Below, piece by piece: positions 25,773 to 34,401 of a DNA stretch of 64,000 bases. Both the position numbers and the translations under genes were made by a program. Numbering within the stretch: position 1 is the first letter of the stretch; the number at the start of each line of letters is the position of its first letter. Under the pieces are notes generated by a model. It was not told the DNA's origin. It saw only the letters and a list, made by a program, of their open reading frames with translations, and did not search any database. Source of the DNA: Streptomyces platensis (lineage in GTDB: Bacteria; Actinomycetota; Actinomycetes; Streptomycetales; Streptomycetaceae); NCBI RefSeq assembly GCF_008704855.1, contig NZ_CP023691.1, positions 7,998,001 through 8,062,000 on the forward strand, in the 5' to 3' direction.

Positions 25773-26505
25773 TCAGCGCGCGGGCCCCTTCCCGCCCCCG
25801 TGCCCCCGCCGCCCCTGTGCCCGTGCCTGTGCCTGCGCCTCGGCCTTGGCTTCGCCCGCGTAGGTGTCGACGTACTCCTGCCCGGACAGGGTGAGGATCG
25901 CGTACATGATCTCGTCGGTGACGGCGCGCAGCGCGATGCGTTCATCCTCCAGCCCGGCATAGCGCGAGAAGTCCAGCGGTGCGCCGAAGCGGATGGTGAT
26001 CCGCATGGCGCGCGGCAGCCGCCGGCCCGTCGGCTGCGCCTCGAACGTGCCGATCATCGCGCACGGCACCACCGGCACCCCCGCGGTGACGGCCATCGAG
26101 GCGACGCCGGTACGCCCCTTGTAGAGCCGCCCGTCGTGCGAGCGGGTGCCCTCCGGGTAGATGCCGAGCAGCCGGCTTGCGCAGCACGGCGAGCCCCGAG
26201 GAGAGCGCCGCCCGCGAGGCGCGGCCGCCGGACCGGTCGACCGGAATCTGCCCGACGCCCCGGAAGAATGCCGCGGTCAGCCGCCCCTTCAGGCCGGGCC
26301 CGGTGAAGTACTCCGCCTTGGCCAGAAAGGTCACCCGGCGCGGCACGATCGCCGGCATCACAAAGCTATCGACGACCGACAGATGATTGCTCGCGATGAT
26401 GGCCGCGCCCTCTTCCGGCACATGCTCCAGCCCCTCGATCCGCGGCCGGAACACCAGCCGCAGCAAGGGCCCGAGAAGGAGGTACTTCAGCACCTGATAG
26501 AGCAC
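25773..26505 (-). pseudogene. 1-Acyl-glycerol-3-phosphate acyltransferase (PlsC), frameshifted
   Basis: Two frames jointly encode one PlsC-family acyltransferase. The first (start 26505) has the catalytic NHLSVVD box and runs to SGLAVLRK. There, near 26178, the next conserved block LLGIYPEGTRSHDGRLYKG continues in another frame, followed by MAVTAGVPVVPCAMIGTFE to the end at 25773. AAG-CCGG-CTG has four bases where three or six are needed, so there is a net one-base gain or two-base loss. Without it the protein would be about 240 residues. It may be a true mutation or a read error. Confidence 0.8.
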
Positions 26506-26818
26506 AGCGCAGCTCCCTGATCCGTCGGCCCGCCGGGGCGGCTACCTCGTCCCAGGCGACGAACGGGCCCGGAGACGGCCAGTGAGTTTATGGGCAAGCG
26601 CCGCGGCGGGTAACCACCTTAGGCCGGATCGATGCTGACTCCTTCCCGCTGCCGGCCGCTCGCGGGATCGCCACTGATCGCCGCACACCGGATGCGCCGG
26701 GCCGTCGGCTTCCTCCGGGAAGCCCTCCCGCCGGAACAGGCCGAGGAGGTCCTGACGGCAGGCGCCCGCCTGATCCGGCGGCACGAGGAGTGGGGCCTCC
26801 CGGCCCGCTCCTGTCACC
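26506..26818. other. Intergenic region with a possible gene remnant
   Basis: 313 bases between the broken acyltransferase and the DJ-1 gene. A rightward frame from 26632 has strongly G/C-biased third positions and reads RRAVGFLREALPPEQAEEV, then helical sequence to about 26815, before running into the opposite strand of the DJ-1 gene. No family was recognised, and it may be a fragment or chance. Confidence 0.25.
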
Positions 26819-27574
26819 TCAGTGCGGTGCGGCTTCCAGAAGCGCACGGAACCGGCGGCCGAAGAGGTACGCGTCGCCAGGCCAGCGCGCGGACAGGTAG
26901 CTGCCGTCCTGCACGACGAACGCCGGGGTGTCATCGGTCGCGGTGCCCCGCGCGGCAAGGACCCTCGGTCCGCGCGCGAACTGCACGCCCGGGTCATCCA
27001 GCGCGGCCCGGACCTCGTCCTCCACATACGCCGGATACGTACGGTAGTAGCGGCCGAGCCGCCATGCGGTGGCCAGATATGCCGACCGTTCCATGTACTT
27101 CGGCAGACACGTCGTACGCCGGTCCGCCAGCAGACTCCGGCCATCGGACGCCGCACGCGCCCGCGCCAGCACCAGCACGCCGTGACAGATCGCTCCCACC
27201 GGCCGCCGCAGCGCCCAGAACCGGCTGATCTGCCGCCGCAGCACCTCCGAACCCAAGTACTGCCGCATCCCCGGTGCGTGCCCGCCCGGCAGAATCAGCC
27301 CGTCGTAGTTCTCCGGGGCCAGCTCCGCCCAGCCGACCGTCGTGCGGAACTCCTCGCTGCGGGTGAGCTCTTCGTAGAACCGCCTGGGCTCCTCCGCGGC
27401 GCCGAGCTGTCCGAAGAGAACCCCGCGGAGGAGCCGCGGATCGCCTGCCGGCCGGGTCCCGGCGCGTTCGGTGGCGAAGACGACCCGATGGCCGGCGTCG
27501 GTGAGCAGCCGCCAGGGCACCGCCACCTCGGTGACATCGAAATCGCGGTCGGGGACCGGCATCAGTACGCGCAC
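26819..27574 (-). CDS. DJ-1/PfpI-family protein
   Basis: A 251-residue protein with one DJ-1/PfpI glutamine-amidotransferase-like domain. The nucleophile-elbow Cys is in PVGAICHGVLVLARA (about residue 123), and the substrate-channel segment YDGLILPGGHAPGM precedes it. Members act as glyoxalases, chaperones or amidases; none is proven here. GTG 27574 (VRVLMPVPDRDFDVTE) fits family starts; ATG 27562 is an alternative. Divergent from the RlpA-like gene. Confidence 0.8.
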   Translation of the reverse strand: MRVLMPVPDRDFDVTEVAVPWRLLTDAGHRVVFATERAGTRPAGDPRLLRGVLFGQLGAAEEPRRFYEELTRSEEFRTTVGWAELAPENYDGLILPGGHAPGMRQYLGSEVLRRQISRFWALRRPVGAICHGVLVLARARAASDGRSLLADRRTTCLPKYMERSAYLATAWRLGRYYRTYPAYVEDEVRAALDDPGVQFARGPRVLAARGTATDDTPAFVVQDGSYLSARWPGDAYLFGRRFRALLEAAPH

Positions 27575-27728
27575 CCGGACATCATCGCGCCCGCTTGTTA
27601 CCTTTCGGTATCTGCTTTGGCATCCACGGACAACTTTCCGCTCGCCCTGAACCGCACTGAGCTGACGCGCCGTACTGTCCGGCAACCGAGCCCAGCCCCA
27701 CGGTCCGGGCCGAGGACAGGAGTCAGAG

Positions 27729-28406
27729 ATGTCCCGCAAGAAGAAAGCCGGCCGGCGCCAGAAGATCATCGTTGGTGTCAGTGCCGCGGCACTGGTCGGC
27801 GGTATCGCCATCGTCACCACGGGCACCAGCCAGGCATCGGCGGCCTGCGACGGACTGGCCACCGCGCTGAGCAACAATCAGAAGTTCATCGCCGACCAGA
27901 AGGCCAAGCCGGACGCCCAGTCGGCGGCACGGATCGCCAACCGGGAGGCCGTGATCAAACAGATCCGGTTGCAGCAGCGGGAAGCGGGCTGTTCCGGGGA
28001 CGGGGGTGCGGCCGCGGGCGCCCCGCCGGCGGCGGACCAGCCACCCGCCGACGGGGCGGGGTCCGCGTCGCAGGAGCCGTCCGGATCGGCGCAGCCACCC
28101 GCCTCGGACGACCCGCCCGCGTCCGATGACTCGTCCGCCGCCCCGCCGGCCGGCGACGGCGATGTGGTGTGCCCCGGCTCGACGGTGACTCTCTCCGGCG
28201 AGGGCGGCGCACCGGCGGCGTCCAGCGACGAGTTCCCCGCCGGGACCAAGCTGAAGGTGACCAACCTGGACAACGACAAGTCGACGACCGTCTCCGTCAC
28301 TTCGACGTCGGGCAGCTGTGTGCTGCTCAACAACGCGGCCTTCGAGCAGGTACGTGAGGACGGCAAGTTCCTGATCCGCCGCGCCCGCATCGAGCGGGTG
28401 GGCTGA
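27729..28406 (+). CDS. Secreted RlpA-like (double-psi beta-barrel) protein
   Basis: A 225-residue exported protein. A basic front (MSRKKKAGRRQK) and hydrophobic core ending near SQASA form the signal peptide. A helical segment (residues 35-90) and a Pro/Ala/Asp/Ser-rich linker (about 95-145) follow. The C-terminus reads FPAGTKLKVTNLDNDKSTTV, then LLNNAAFEQV and FLIRRARIERVG, the strand pattern of RlpA/expansin-like DPBB domains. It lacks a clear catalytic Asp/His pair, so it may only bind cell wall. ATG 27729 follows GGAG. Confidence 0.65.
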   Translation: MSRKKKAGRRQKIIVGVSAAALVGGIAIVTTGTSQASAACDGLATALSNNQKFIADQKAKPDAQSAARIANREAVIKQIRLQQREAGCSGDGGAAAGAPPAADQPPADGAGSASQEPSGSAQPPASDDPPASDDSSAAPPAGDGDVVCPGSTVTLSGEGGAPAASSDEFPAGTKLKVTNLDNDKSTTVSVTSTSGSCVLLNNAAFEQVREDGKFLIRRARIERVG

Positions 28407-28612
28407 CCCCGGTCCGGTGGCCGGCAGCGGAGCCGCCTCCTCCGTTGCCGGCCACCCTGTCTCCTGGAGGGCATCCGCAGGCCGTACGGGCGACCTCACG
28501 GCGTGGCCGCTTGTCCGCCGGGGCGCGGCGAGGTGGCCTGGGGCCGCCGGGCGCCGCGTGTCCTGTCGGGCTCCCGCATGTGACCCCACCCGAGCGTTCC
28601 CAGGAGACCGCG

Positions 28613-29038
28613 ATGCCCGTGAGCCGTCGACGCCGACCCGCCCGTGCCACCCTGCCCGCCACCGCGCTTGCCGCCCTGTCCCTGGCCCTGCTCTGCGCCG
28701 GTCCGGCCGGCGCCGATGAGCCGCCGGCGCCGGCCGGAGACCAGGGCCTGGTGCTCACCATGTCCGGAGCGGGCAACACCTGGACCCGGGGGGTGCGCCT
28801 CAGCTGCCCGGACATCCACCGCCGGCATCCGCACGCGGGCGCCGCCTGCGACGCGCTGACCTGGGCCCGCGGGGACCTGGACGCGCTGCCCGGCGAGCCG
28901 CACTCCTGCACCAGGGAGTACGACCCGGTCACCGCCACCGCGACCGGCACCTGGCGCGGTGTCCCCGTCAACTGGCGCAAGGAGTTCCCCAACGCCTGCA
29001 TGATGGACTCCGCCACCGGGGCCGTCTTCCGCTTCTGA
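28613..29038 (+). CDS. Streptomyces subtilisin inhibitor-like (SSI) protein
   Basis: A 141-residue secreted protease inhibitor. The signal peptide ends near AGA, before DEPPAP. The SSI fold markers are present: LSCPDIHRRHPHAGAACDAL, the reactive loop SCTREYDPVTAT and the C-terminus FPNACMMDSATGAVFRF. In the reactive loop Arg occupies the P1 position (Cys-Thr-Arg in place of SSI's Cys-Pro-Met), predicting inhibition of trypsin-like rather than subtilisin-like enzymes. ATG 28613 follows AGGAGA. Confidence 0.9.
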   Translation: MPVSRRRRPARATLPATALAALSLALLCAGPAGADEPPAPAGDQGLVLTMSGAGNTWTRGVRLSCPDIHRRHPHAGAACDALTWARGDLDALPGEPHSCTREYDPVTATATGTWRGVPVNWRKEFPNACMMDSATGAVFRF

Positions 29039-29060
29039 ACGGCGCCCCGCGCCGGCGGAC

Positions 29061-29219
29061 TCAGACCGGCCGGGCGGCCAGCACTCCGATCGTCACCAGC
29101 GCCACCACCACCCAGGAGAACCAGACCCAGCCATTGGCGCCCAGCGCCACGGTGTAAGCGGTCGCCGCCACCAGCCCGCCCACCGTGCACACGGCCATCG
29201 TTTTCGCAGATCCGGGCAT
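29061..29219 (-). CDS. Small membrane protein (52 aa)
   Basis: Two hydrophobic helices (AVCTVGGLVAATAYTVALGA and VWFSWVVVALVTIGVLA) in 52 residues, with GAGGAG nine bases before the ATG at 29219. The gene lies next to ctaG in the same orientation, 162 bases from it. Function unknown; a link to the respiratory chain is only suggested by position. Confidence 0.6.
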   Translation of the reverse strand: MPGSAKTMAVCTVGGLVAATAYTVALGANGWVWFSWVVVALVTIGVLAARPV

Positions 29220-29381
29220 ACCCGCACGCTCCTCACGGCGGCCGGGCGCCGAGGGAAACGACGCGGGCCGCGGCCATGGGACCATCGTCCCCGGCCGCGG
29301 CCCGTACCGCCAGAGTGGCGACCCGCCCGCCCGTCGCCCGACCTCCACCCCCAGAAGACGGCGCTACGCGCCGACCCCCCG

Positions 29382-30341
29382 TTATCGCCCCCGGGCGTTG
29401 AGCGAGGCGAGATAGGCGTTGTAGTCGGCCAGATCCTTGTCGCCGTTGCGGTCGGCGGCGCGGTCCGCGCGCTGCGACTGACGCTCCTCGGACTTGTACC
29501 ACTGGAAGACCAGGGCGATCAGCACCACCACGGACGGGATCTCGCTGAAGGCCCAGGCGATACCGCCGGCGGCCGACTGGTCGGACAGCGCGTCGATCCC
29601 GAGCGAGGCGGGCGGGTTCAGGAAGGTGTGGACCATCGGCTCCGAGGCCATCATCAGCGCGATCCCGAAGAACGCGTGGAACGGCATGCCCGCGAACAGC
29701 TCCAGCATCCGCATCACATAGCCCGGCCGGTGCGGACCCGGGTCGACGCCCATGATCGGCCAGAAGAACACCAGGCCCACCGCGAGGAAGTGCACCATCA
29801 TCCCGATGTGCCCGGCCCGGGACTCCATCAGGAAGTCGAACAGCGGCGAGAAGTAGAGCGCGTAGAGGCTCGCGATGAACAGCGGGATGGTGAACGCCGG
29901 GTGCGTGATGATCCGCATGTAGCGGCTGTGCAGCAGCGCCACCAGCAGTTCGCGCGGACCCTTGCGGCCCCGTCCGGCGGCGGGCAGGGCGCGCAGCGCC
30001 AGCGTCACCGGCGCCCCGAGCAGCAGCAGGATCGGCGAGAGCATGCTGATGATCATGTGCTGGACCATGTGCACGCTGAACATCGCCATGCCGTAGTCAT
30101 TGAGCCCGGTGCACATCACCAGGGCCACCGACACCACGCCCAGGGCCCAGGCGACGGTCCGGCCCACCGGCCAGGCGTCCCCCCGGCGCCGCAGCCGGAT
30201 CACCGCCCAGCCGTACAGTCCGAGCCCCAGCAGACAGCCGATGAGAAAGACCGGATCACCACCGAACTCCAGGCCTCTCCCCAGCGTGAACGGCGGCAGA
30301 TCCATGTTCATGCCGTCCATGCCGTGCCCGCTGTGATCCAT
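29382..30341 (-). CDS. ctaG: CtaG-family (caa3-type) cytochrome c oxidase assembly protein
   Basis: A 319-residue polytopic membrane protein. It has a Met/His-rich N-terminus (MDHSGHGMDGMNMD) that could bind copper, about seven membrane helices and the conserved blocks FSVHMVQHMIISMLSP, THPAFTIPLFIASLY and VHFLAVGLVFFWPI. This is the membrane CtaG/YppC family involved in maturation of cytochrome c oxidase copper centres. The ATG at 30341 follows GGAG. The C-terminal cytoplasmic tail is charged. Confidence 0.85.
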   Translation of the reverse strand: MDHSGHGMDGMNMDLPPFTLGRGLEFGGDPVFLIGCLLGLGLYGWAVIRLRRRGDAWPVGRTVAWALGVVSVALVMCTGLNDYGMAMFSVHMVQHMIISMLSPILLLLGAPVTLALRALPAAGRGRKGPRELLVALLHSRYMRIITHPAFTIPLFIASLYALYFSPLFDFLMESRAGHIGMMVHFLAVGLVFFWPIMGVDPGPHRPGYVMRMLELFAGMPFHAFFGIALMMASEPMVHTFLNPPASLGIDALSDQSAAGGIAWAFSEIPSVVVLIALVFQWYKSEERQSQRADRAADRNGDKDLADYNAYLASLNARGR

Positions 30342-30384
30342 CCGCTCGCTCCTGATTCGTACCAATGCTCCGGCGACAAGACTA

Positions 30385-30422
30385 GAACCGCCCCCGGCCT
30401 TGTGATCGGGCGGGGGCGGTTC
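30385..30422 (-). terminator. Terminator after pfkA
   Basis: GAACCGCCCCCG (30385-30396) and CGGGGGCGGTTC (30411-30422) form a perfect 12-bp stem with a 14-base loop, 36 bases past the pfkA stop and just upstream of ctaG. Confidence 0.75.
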
Positions 30423-30458
30423 GTGCAGCGCGGAACTATCGCGCCGGAGCCGGCGAGG

Positions 30459-31484
30459 TCACAGCACGCACTCGGCCTCGTCGTAGCGCTCCGCGGGCAC
30501 CGTCTTGAGCGTCTCCACGGCCTCGGCCAGCGGCACCAGCGTGATGTCGGTGCCGCGCAGCGCGGTCATCATCCCGAAGTCCCCGCGGTGCGCGGCCTCG
30601 ACGGCGTGCCAGCCGAAGCGGGTGGCGAGCACCCGGTCGTACGCGGTCGGGGTGCCGCCGCGCTGGACGTGCCCGAGGATGACCGGACGCGCCTCCTTGC
30701 CGAGCCGGTCCTCCAGCTCCACGGACAGCTGCCGGGCGACCCCGGCGAACCGCTCATGGCCGTACATGTCCTTGCCGCCGATGTCGAAGGACATGGTGCC
30801 CTCACGCGGCTTGGCGCCCTCGGCGACGACCACGATCGCGAACTTCTTGCCGGCCTCGAACCGCTCGGAGACCCGTGCGGTCAGCTCCTCGATGTCGAAG
30901 GGCCGCTCCGGCACGACGATCGCGTGCGCACCGGCCGCCATGCCCGAGTGCAGCGCGATCCAGCCGGTGTGCCGCCCCATCACCTCGACGATCATCACCC
31001 GCTGGTGCGACTCGGCGGTGGTCTTGAGCCGGTCCAGCGCCTCGGTGGCGACACCCACCGCGGTGTCGAAGCCGAACGTCACATCCGTGACCGCGATGTC
31101 GTTGTCGATGGTCTTCGGCACGCCCACGATCGGCAGCCCGGCGTCCGACAGCAGCCGCGCCGCCTTCAGTGTGCCCTCGCCGCCGATCGGGATGATCGCG
31201 TCCAGGCCCAGGTCGGCGACATGGCCGCGGGCCCGCTCGACGCCGTCCCGCAGATGCGCGGGCTGCACCCGGGACGACCCGAGGATGGTGCCGCCGCGCG
31301 CCAGGATGCCGCCGACGGCATCGAGGTCGAGCTTGCGGTAATCGCACTCCAGCAGGCCCTTCCAGCCGTCACGGAAGCCGATCACCTCATCGCCGTGATC
31401 AGCGGTGGCGCGGTGGACGACGGACCGGATGACGGCGTTCAGTCCGGGGCAGTCGCCGCCGGAGGTGAGGACACCAATACGCAT
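30459..31484 (-). CDS. pfkA: 6-Phosphofructokinase (group III, pfkA type)
   Basis: A 341-residue glycolytic kinase. MRIGVLTSGGDCPGLNAVIR at the front carries the phosphoryl-donor loop, GGEGTLKAA follows at about residue 105, and PKTIDNDI with the catalytic Asp lies near residue 125. GGEGT and Lys in place of the ATP-enzyme residues place it with actinobacterial group III enzymes, where donor choice (ATP or PPi) depends on these positions; ATP is common in Streptomyces. Complete and isolated, with its own terminator. Confidence 0.93.
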   Translation of the reverse strand: MRIGVLTSGGDCPGLNAVIRSVVHRATADHGDEVIGFRDGWKGLLECDYRKLDLDAVGGILARGGTILGSSRVQPAHLRDGVERARGHVADLGLDAIIPIGGEGTLKAARLLSDAGLPIVGVPKTIDNDIAVTDVTFGFDTAVGVATEALDRLKTTAESHQRVMIVEVMGRHTGWIALHSGMAAGAHAIVVPERPFDIEELTARVSERFEAGKKFAIVVVAEGAKPREGTMSFDIGGKDMYGHERFAGVARQLSVELEDRLGKEARPVILGHVQRGGTPTAYDRVLATRFGWHAVEAAHRGDFGMMTALRGTDITLVPLAEAVETLKTVPAERYDEAECVL

Positions 31485-31577
31485 TGCTCGAAAAACCTCT
31501 GCAACTCAACCGGGGGCCCGGACCCCGTCGTCCGGTTGGAATCCGCTCACCCTACAAGCGCGGAGCCCCCGGGAACA

Positions 31578-31610
31578 CGTACGCCCGCAGTGCAAGACTG
31601 CGGGCGTACG
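31578..31610 (-). terminator. Terminator after gatD
   Basis: A perfect 14-bp stem, CGTACGCCCGCAGT (31578-31591) with its complement (31597-31610), around GCAAG. It lies 17 bases before the gatD stop side, between pfkA's upstream region and the murT-gatD operon. Because of its symmetry it could also influence pfkA's leader. Confidence 0.65.
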
Positions 31611-31627
31611 AATGGGCGCGGTGGCGC

Positions 31628-32356
31628 TCAGGCGGGCGTGGTCGCCGCGGCGATCCGCTCCTGGCGCAGCGCCTCGTACCAGGTGTCATCCACCGGGGGA
31701 AGCGCGTTGACGTCCAGCGCCAGCTTGATCAGCAGGTCGGCGATATGCGGATTGCGCGCCATCACCGGGCCGTGCATGTACGTACCGAAGACGGTGTCGT
31801 TCCACGCGCCCTCGTAGCCGTCGCCGACCCCGTTGCCCTTGCCGAAGCGCACCTTGGCGAACGGCCGGGCGGTCTTGCCCAGATGCGTCACGCCCTGGTG
31901 GTTCTCGAAGCCGGTCAGCGGCGGCAGCCCCAACTGCGGGTCGATATCGGCGAGTACGTCACCGACGCAGCGCTCGGCCTCGCCGCGGGTGCTCACCACG
32001 TCCAGCAGCCCCAGACCCTGCTGCCGCTCCCCGAGGTCATTGATGAACTCATGGCCCAGGATCTGGTAGCCGGCACACACCGAGAACACGATCGCGCCGT
32101 TGGAGACCGCACGGCTCAGCCCGCCGTCGCGGATCAGCCGCTCGGAGGCCAGCCGCTGCGGCCGGTCCTCGCCGCCACCGATCAGGTAGATGTCGCCGGA
32201 GGTGGGGATCTGCTGGTCGGACCGTACGTCCAGCCGCTGGACGTCCAGACCGCGCTGGCGCGCCCGCCGCTCCACCACCAGGGCGTTCCCCTGGTCGCCG
32301 TACGTGCTCAACAGGTCCGGGTAGATCCACACCAGACGCAGGGAGTTGTCACTCAT
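31628..32356 (-). CDS. gatD: Lipid II isoglutaminyl synthase, glutaminase subunit
   Basis: A 242-residue class I glutamine amidotransferase of the GatD/CobB-like type. The nucleophile Cys is in IVFSVCAGYQILGHEF (about residue 95), and the His is in FGTYMHGPVMARNP (about residue 195). It releases ammonia that MurT uses to amidate the D-Glu of lipid II. It begins 26 bases after murT in the same direction, the standard pairing. Confidence 0.92.
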   Translation of the reverse strand: MSDNSLRLVWIYPDLLSTYGDQGNALVVERRARQRGLDVQRLDVRSDQQIPTSGDIYLIGGGEDRPQRLASERLIRDGGLSRAVSNGAIVFSVCAGYQILGHEFINDLGERQQGLGLLDVVSTRGEAERCVGDVLADIDPQLGLPPLTGFENHQGVTHLGKTARPFAKVRFGKGNGVGDGYEGAWNDTVFGTYMHGPVMARNPHIADLLIKLALDVNALPPVDDTWYEALRQERIAAATTPA

Positions 32357-32382
32357 GCTCGCTCGTCCTTGTCCGCGCATCG

Positions 32383-33621
32383 TCAGTTGCCCACCCGTCG
32401 GCGCAGGTCCTGGAAGGCCGTGTAGTTGGCGATGACCTCGATCCGGCCGGGCGGTGCCAGCTGCACCGCCTCGTCCAGGCTCTCGCAGACCTTGAAGTCG
32501 AGGCCCGCGACCTCCAGCCGCACCGCCAGGTCCAGCTTGCGGTCGCCGAGCACGAAGATCGGGTGGCCGGCCAGCCGCGTGTAGTCCACGTCCCACAGCC
32601 AGGAGGTGTCGGTGCCGTCCGCGCCGCGTGCGTTCACCGACATGATCACCGGGGTCGGCGGCGGGTCGATCAGCGAGAACGTCTCCAGCCAGCCGGCCGG
32701 GTTCTTCGCCAGCAGCAGCCGCAGCTCCCGCTCCATGAACGTGACGACGTCGTAGCGCCCGGCCACCGCCTGCACCGAGAACATCCGCTCCAGGGCCACC
32801 TGCGGCGGCACCCCGAAGGCGGCGGCGACCGCGGCGGACGTGGTGGCGTTCGCCTTGTTGGCGCGCCCCGGCAGCTGGAGCTTGATCGGCCACGCGCTGC
32901 CGTGCGGGTCGAGCACATGATCGCCGGAGAGTGCCCAGCTGGGCGTCGGACGGCGGAAGCCGCACTCGCCGCAGAACCAGTCCTCGCCCGGCCGCTGCAT
33001 CACACCGCCGCACGAGGGGCAGGACCAGGCGTCGTCCTTCCACTCCTGCCCGGCCGCGACCCACACCACGTTCGAGGACGACGAGGCCGCCCACACGATC
33101 AGCGGGTCGTCCGCGTTGGCGATGATCAGCGCCTTGGAACCGGACAGCCCCTCCCGCCAGTGCTCGGCCAGCATCCGGGTCTCCGCGGCGCGGTCGAGCT
33201 GGTCGCGGGAGAGGTTCAGCAGCGCTATGGCCTTCGGCGTCGTATCGCGTGCGACACCGGCGAGGTACTTCTCGTCGACCTCGATGACGCCGTAGCGGGC
33301 GTCCGATCCACCGGCCAGCGCGGACGTGATACCGGCCGGCATGTTGGCGCCGAGCGCGTTGGAGACCACCGGGCCGCTGGCCCGCAGCGCCTCCGCGATC
33401 AGCCGCGTCGTGGTCGTCTTGCCGTTGGTCGCCGACACCAGGATGACGTCCAGGTGCCGGGCCAGCCGCGCCAGCAGGTCGGGGTCGAGTTTCAGTGCCA
33501 CCCGGCCACCGATCACCGATCCGCTGCCGCGGCCCGCCGCGCGCGATACCGCCGCCGCGGCCTTGCCTGCCGTCACGGCCAGCTTGGCCCGCGGCGACAG
33601 CGGCTCCGTGTTGCCTGCCAT
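32383..33621 (-). CDS. murT: Lipid II isoglutaminyl synthase, Mur-ligase-like subunit
   Basis: A 412-residue Mur-ligase-fold ATPase. The P-loop is VSATNGKTTTTRLI (about residues 60-73). A small zinc ribbon (CPSCGG and CGECG, about residues 205-230) is inserted in the central domain, characteristic of MurT. The C-terminal DUF1727 domain is present. It activates lipid II D-Glu for amidation with ammonia from GatD, a modification needed for efficient cross-linking. ATG 33621 follows AAGGAGG; the upstream alternative at 33642 is poorly placed. Confidence 0.93.
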   Translation of the reverse strand: MAGNTEPLSPRAKLAVTAGKAAAAVSRAAGRGSGSVIGGRVALKLDPDLLARLARHLDVILVSATNGKTTTTRLIAEALRASGPVVSNALGANMPAGITSALAGGSDARYGVIEVDEKYLAGVARDTTPKAIALLNLSRDQLDRAAETRMLAEHWREGLSGSKALIIANADDPLIVWAASSSSNVVWVAAGQEWKDDAWSCPSCGGVMQRPGEDWFCGECGFRRPTPSWALSGDHVLDPHGSAWPIKLQLPGRANKANATTSAAVAAAFGVPPQVALERMFSVQAVAGRYDVVTFMERELRLLLAKNPAGWLETFSLIDPPPTPVIMSVNARGADGTDTSWLWDVDYTRLAGHPIFVLGDRKLDLAVRLEVAGLDFKVCESLDEAVQLAPPGRIEVIANYTAFQDLRRRVGN

Positions 33622-33804
33622 CGTCTTTGATCCTCCTTGCATCCGGCGCCCGCCTGCCGTGGGGCTGCCGTGGAACGCTCCTCCGCAGCCGATGACCGGC
33701 CGGGGCTTCGGTCGGGGATCAGCCTATCGAGATCCGGCCGCAGCCCCGAACCCCGCCACCCGTGCGGCGACATCCGCTGTGTGCAGGACCGTACGCTTGT
33801 CCCC

Positions 33805-34365
33805 ATGCGTCCCCGCACCATTCCCGGCAGTTCCGGCCATGTCCGCCCGCTGCGATTGCTGGGCGATCCGGCCCTGACCGAGCCCTGCCAGGAGGTCACC
33901 GTCTTCGACGACGAGCTGGCCCGGCTGGTCGAGGACATGTACGCGACGATGTACGCCGCGCAGGGAGTGGGCCTCGCCGCCAACCAGATCGGCGTCCCGC
34001 TGCGGGTCTTCGTCTATGACTGCCCCGACGACGAGGACCGCCGTCATCTGGGGCATCTCGTCAACCCCCGGCTCGTCGAGGCCGACGGTCCGGTCATCCG
34101 CGGACCCGAGGGCTGTCTCTCGCTCCCCGGCATCGAAGCCGGTACCCCCCGCCATGACCGTGCCGTGGTGACCGGGGTCAGCGTCACCGGCGAGCCCGCC
34201 ACGGTGACCGGCACCGGCTTCTTCGCCCGCTGTCTCCAGCACGAGTGCGACCATCTCGACGGCGGTCTCTACGTCGACCACCTGACCGGGCTGCGCCGCC
34301 GGCGGGCGCTCCGGGCGGCGGCGAAGGCCCCGTGGGCCGCGACAGCAGAGGCGCCCGGCCGCTGA
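33805..34365 (+). CDS. def: Peptide deformylase
   Basis: A 186-residue Fe/Zn metallohydrolase that removes the N-formyl group from nascent proteins. All three motifs are intact: GVGLAANQIG (about residue 53), EGCLSLPG (about 104, metal Cys) and QHECDHLDG (about 146, two His and the catalytic Glu). Streptomyces usually carry several def genes. The ATG at 33805 is in CCCCATGCG without a strong ribosome site; divergent from murT. Confidence 0.92.
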   Translation: MRPRTIPGSSGHVRPLRLLGDPALTEPCQEVTVFDDELARLVEDMYATMYAAQGVGLAANQIGVPLRVFVYDCPDDEDRRHLGHLVNPRLVEADGPVIRGPEGCLSLPGIEAGTPRHDRAVVTGVSVTGEPATVTGTGFFARCLQHECDHLDGGLYVDHLTGLRRRRALRAAAKAPWAATAEAPGR

Positions 34366-34379
34366 GCGACCGGCGCCTC
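34348..34379. terminator. Convergent terminator between def and tetR
   Basis: GAGGCGCC (34348-34355) and GGCGCCTC (34372-34379) pair, with further partial pairing inside. It overlaps the def stop codon and faces the end of the convergent TetR gene. Confidence 0.55.
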
Positions 34380-34401
34380 CCGCCGTTTCACGGACCGGCG
34401 C

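Noticed and set aside
26632..27228. 198-residue plus-strand frame antisense to the DJ-1 gene
   Set aside because: Its second half is opposite the conserved DJ-1 gene. The first 60 codons look coding-like but match no known family, so it is noted only as a possible remnant.
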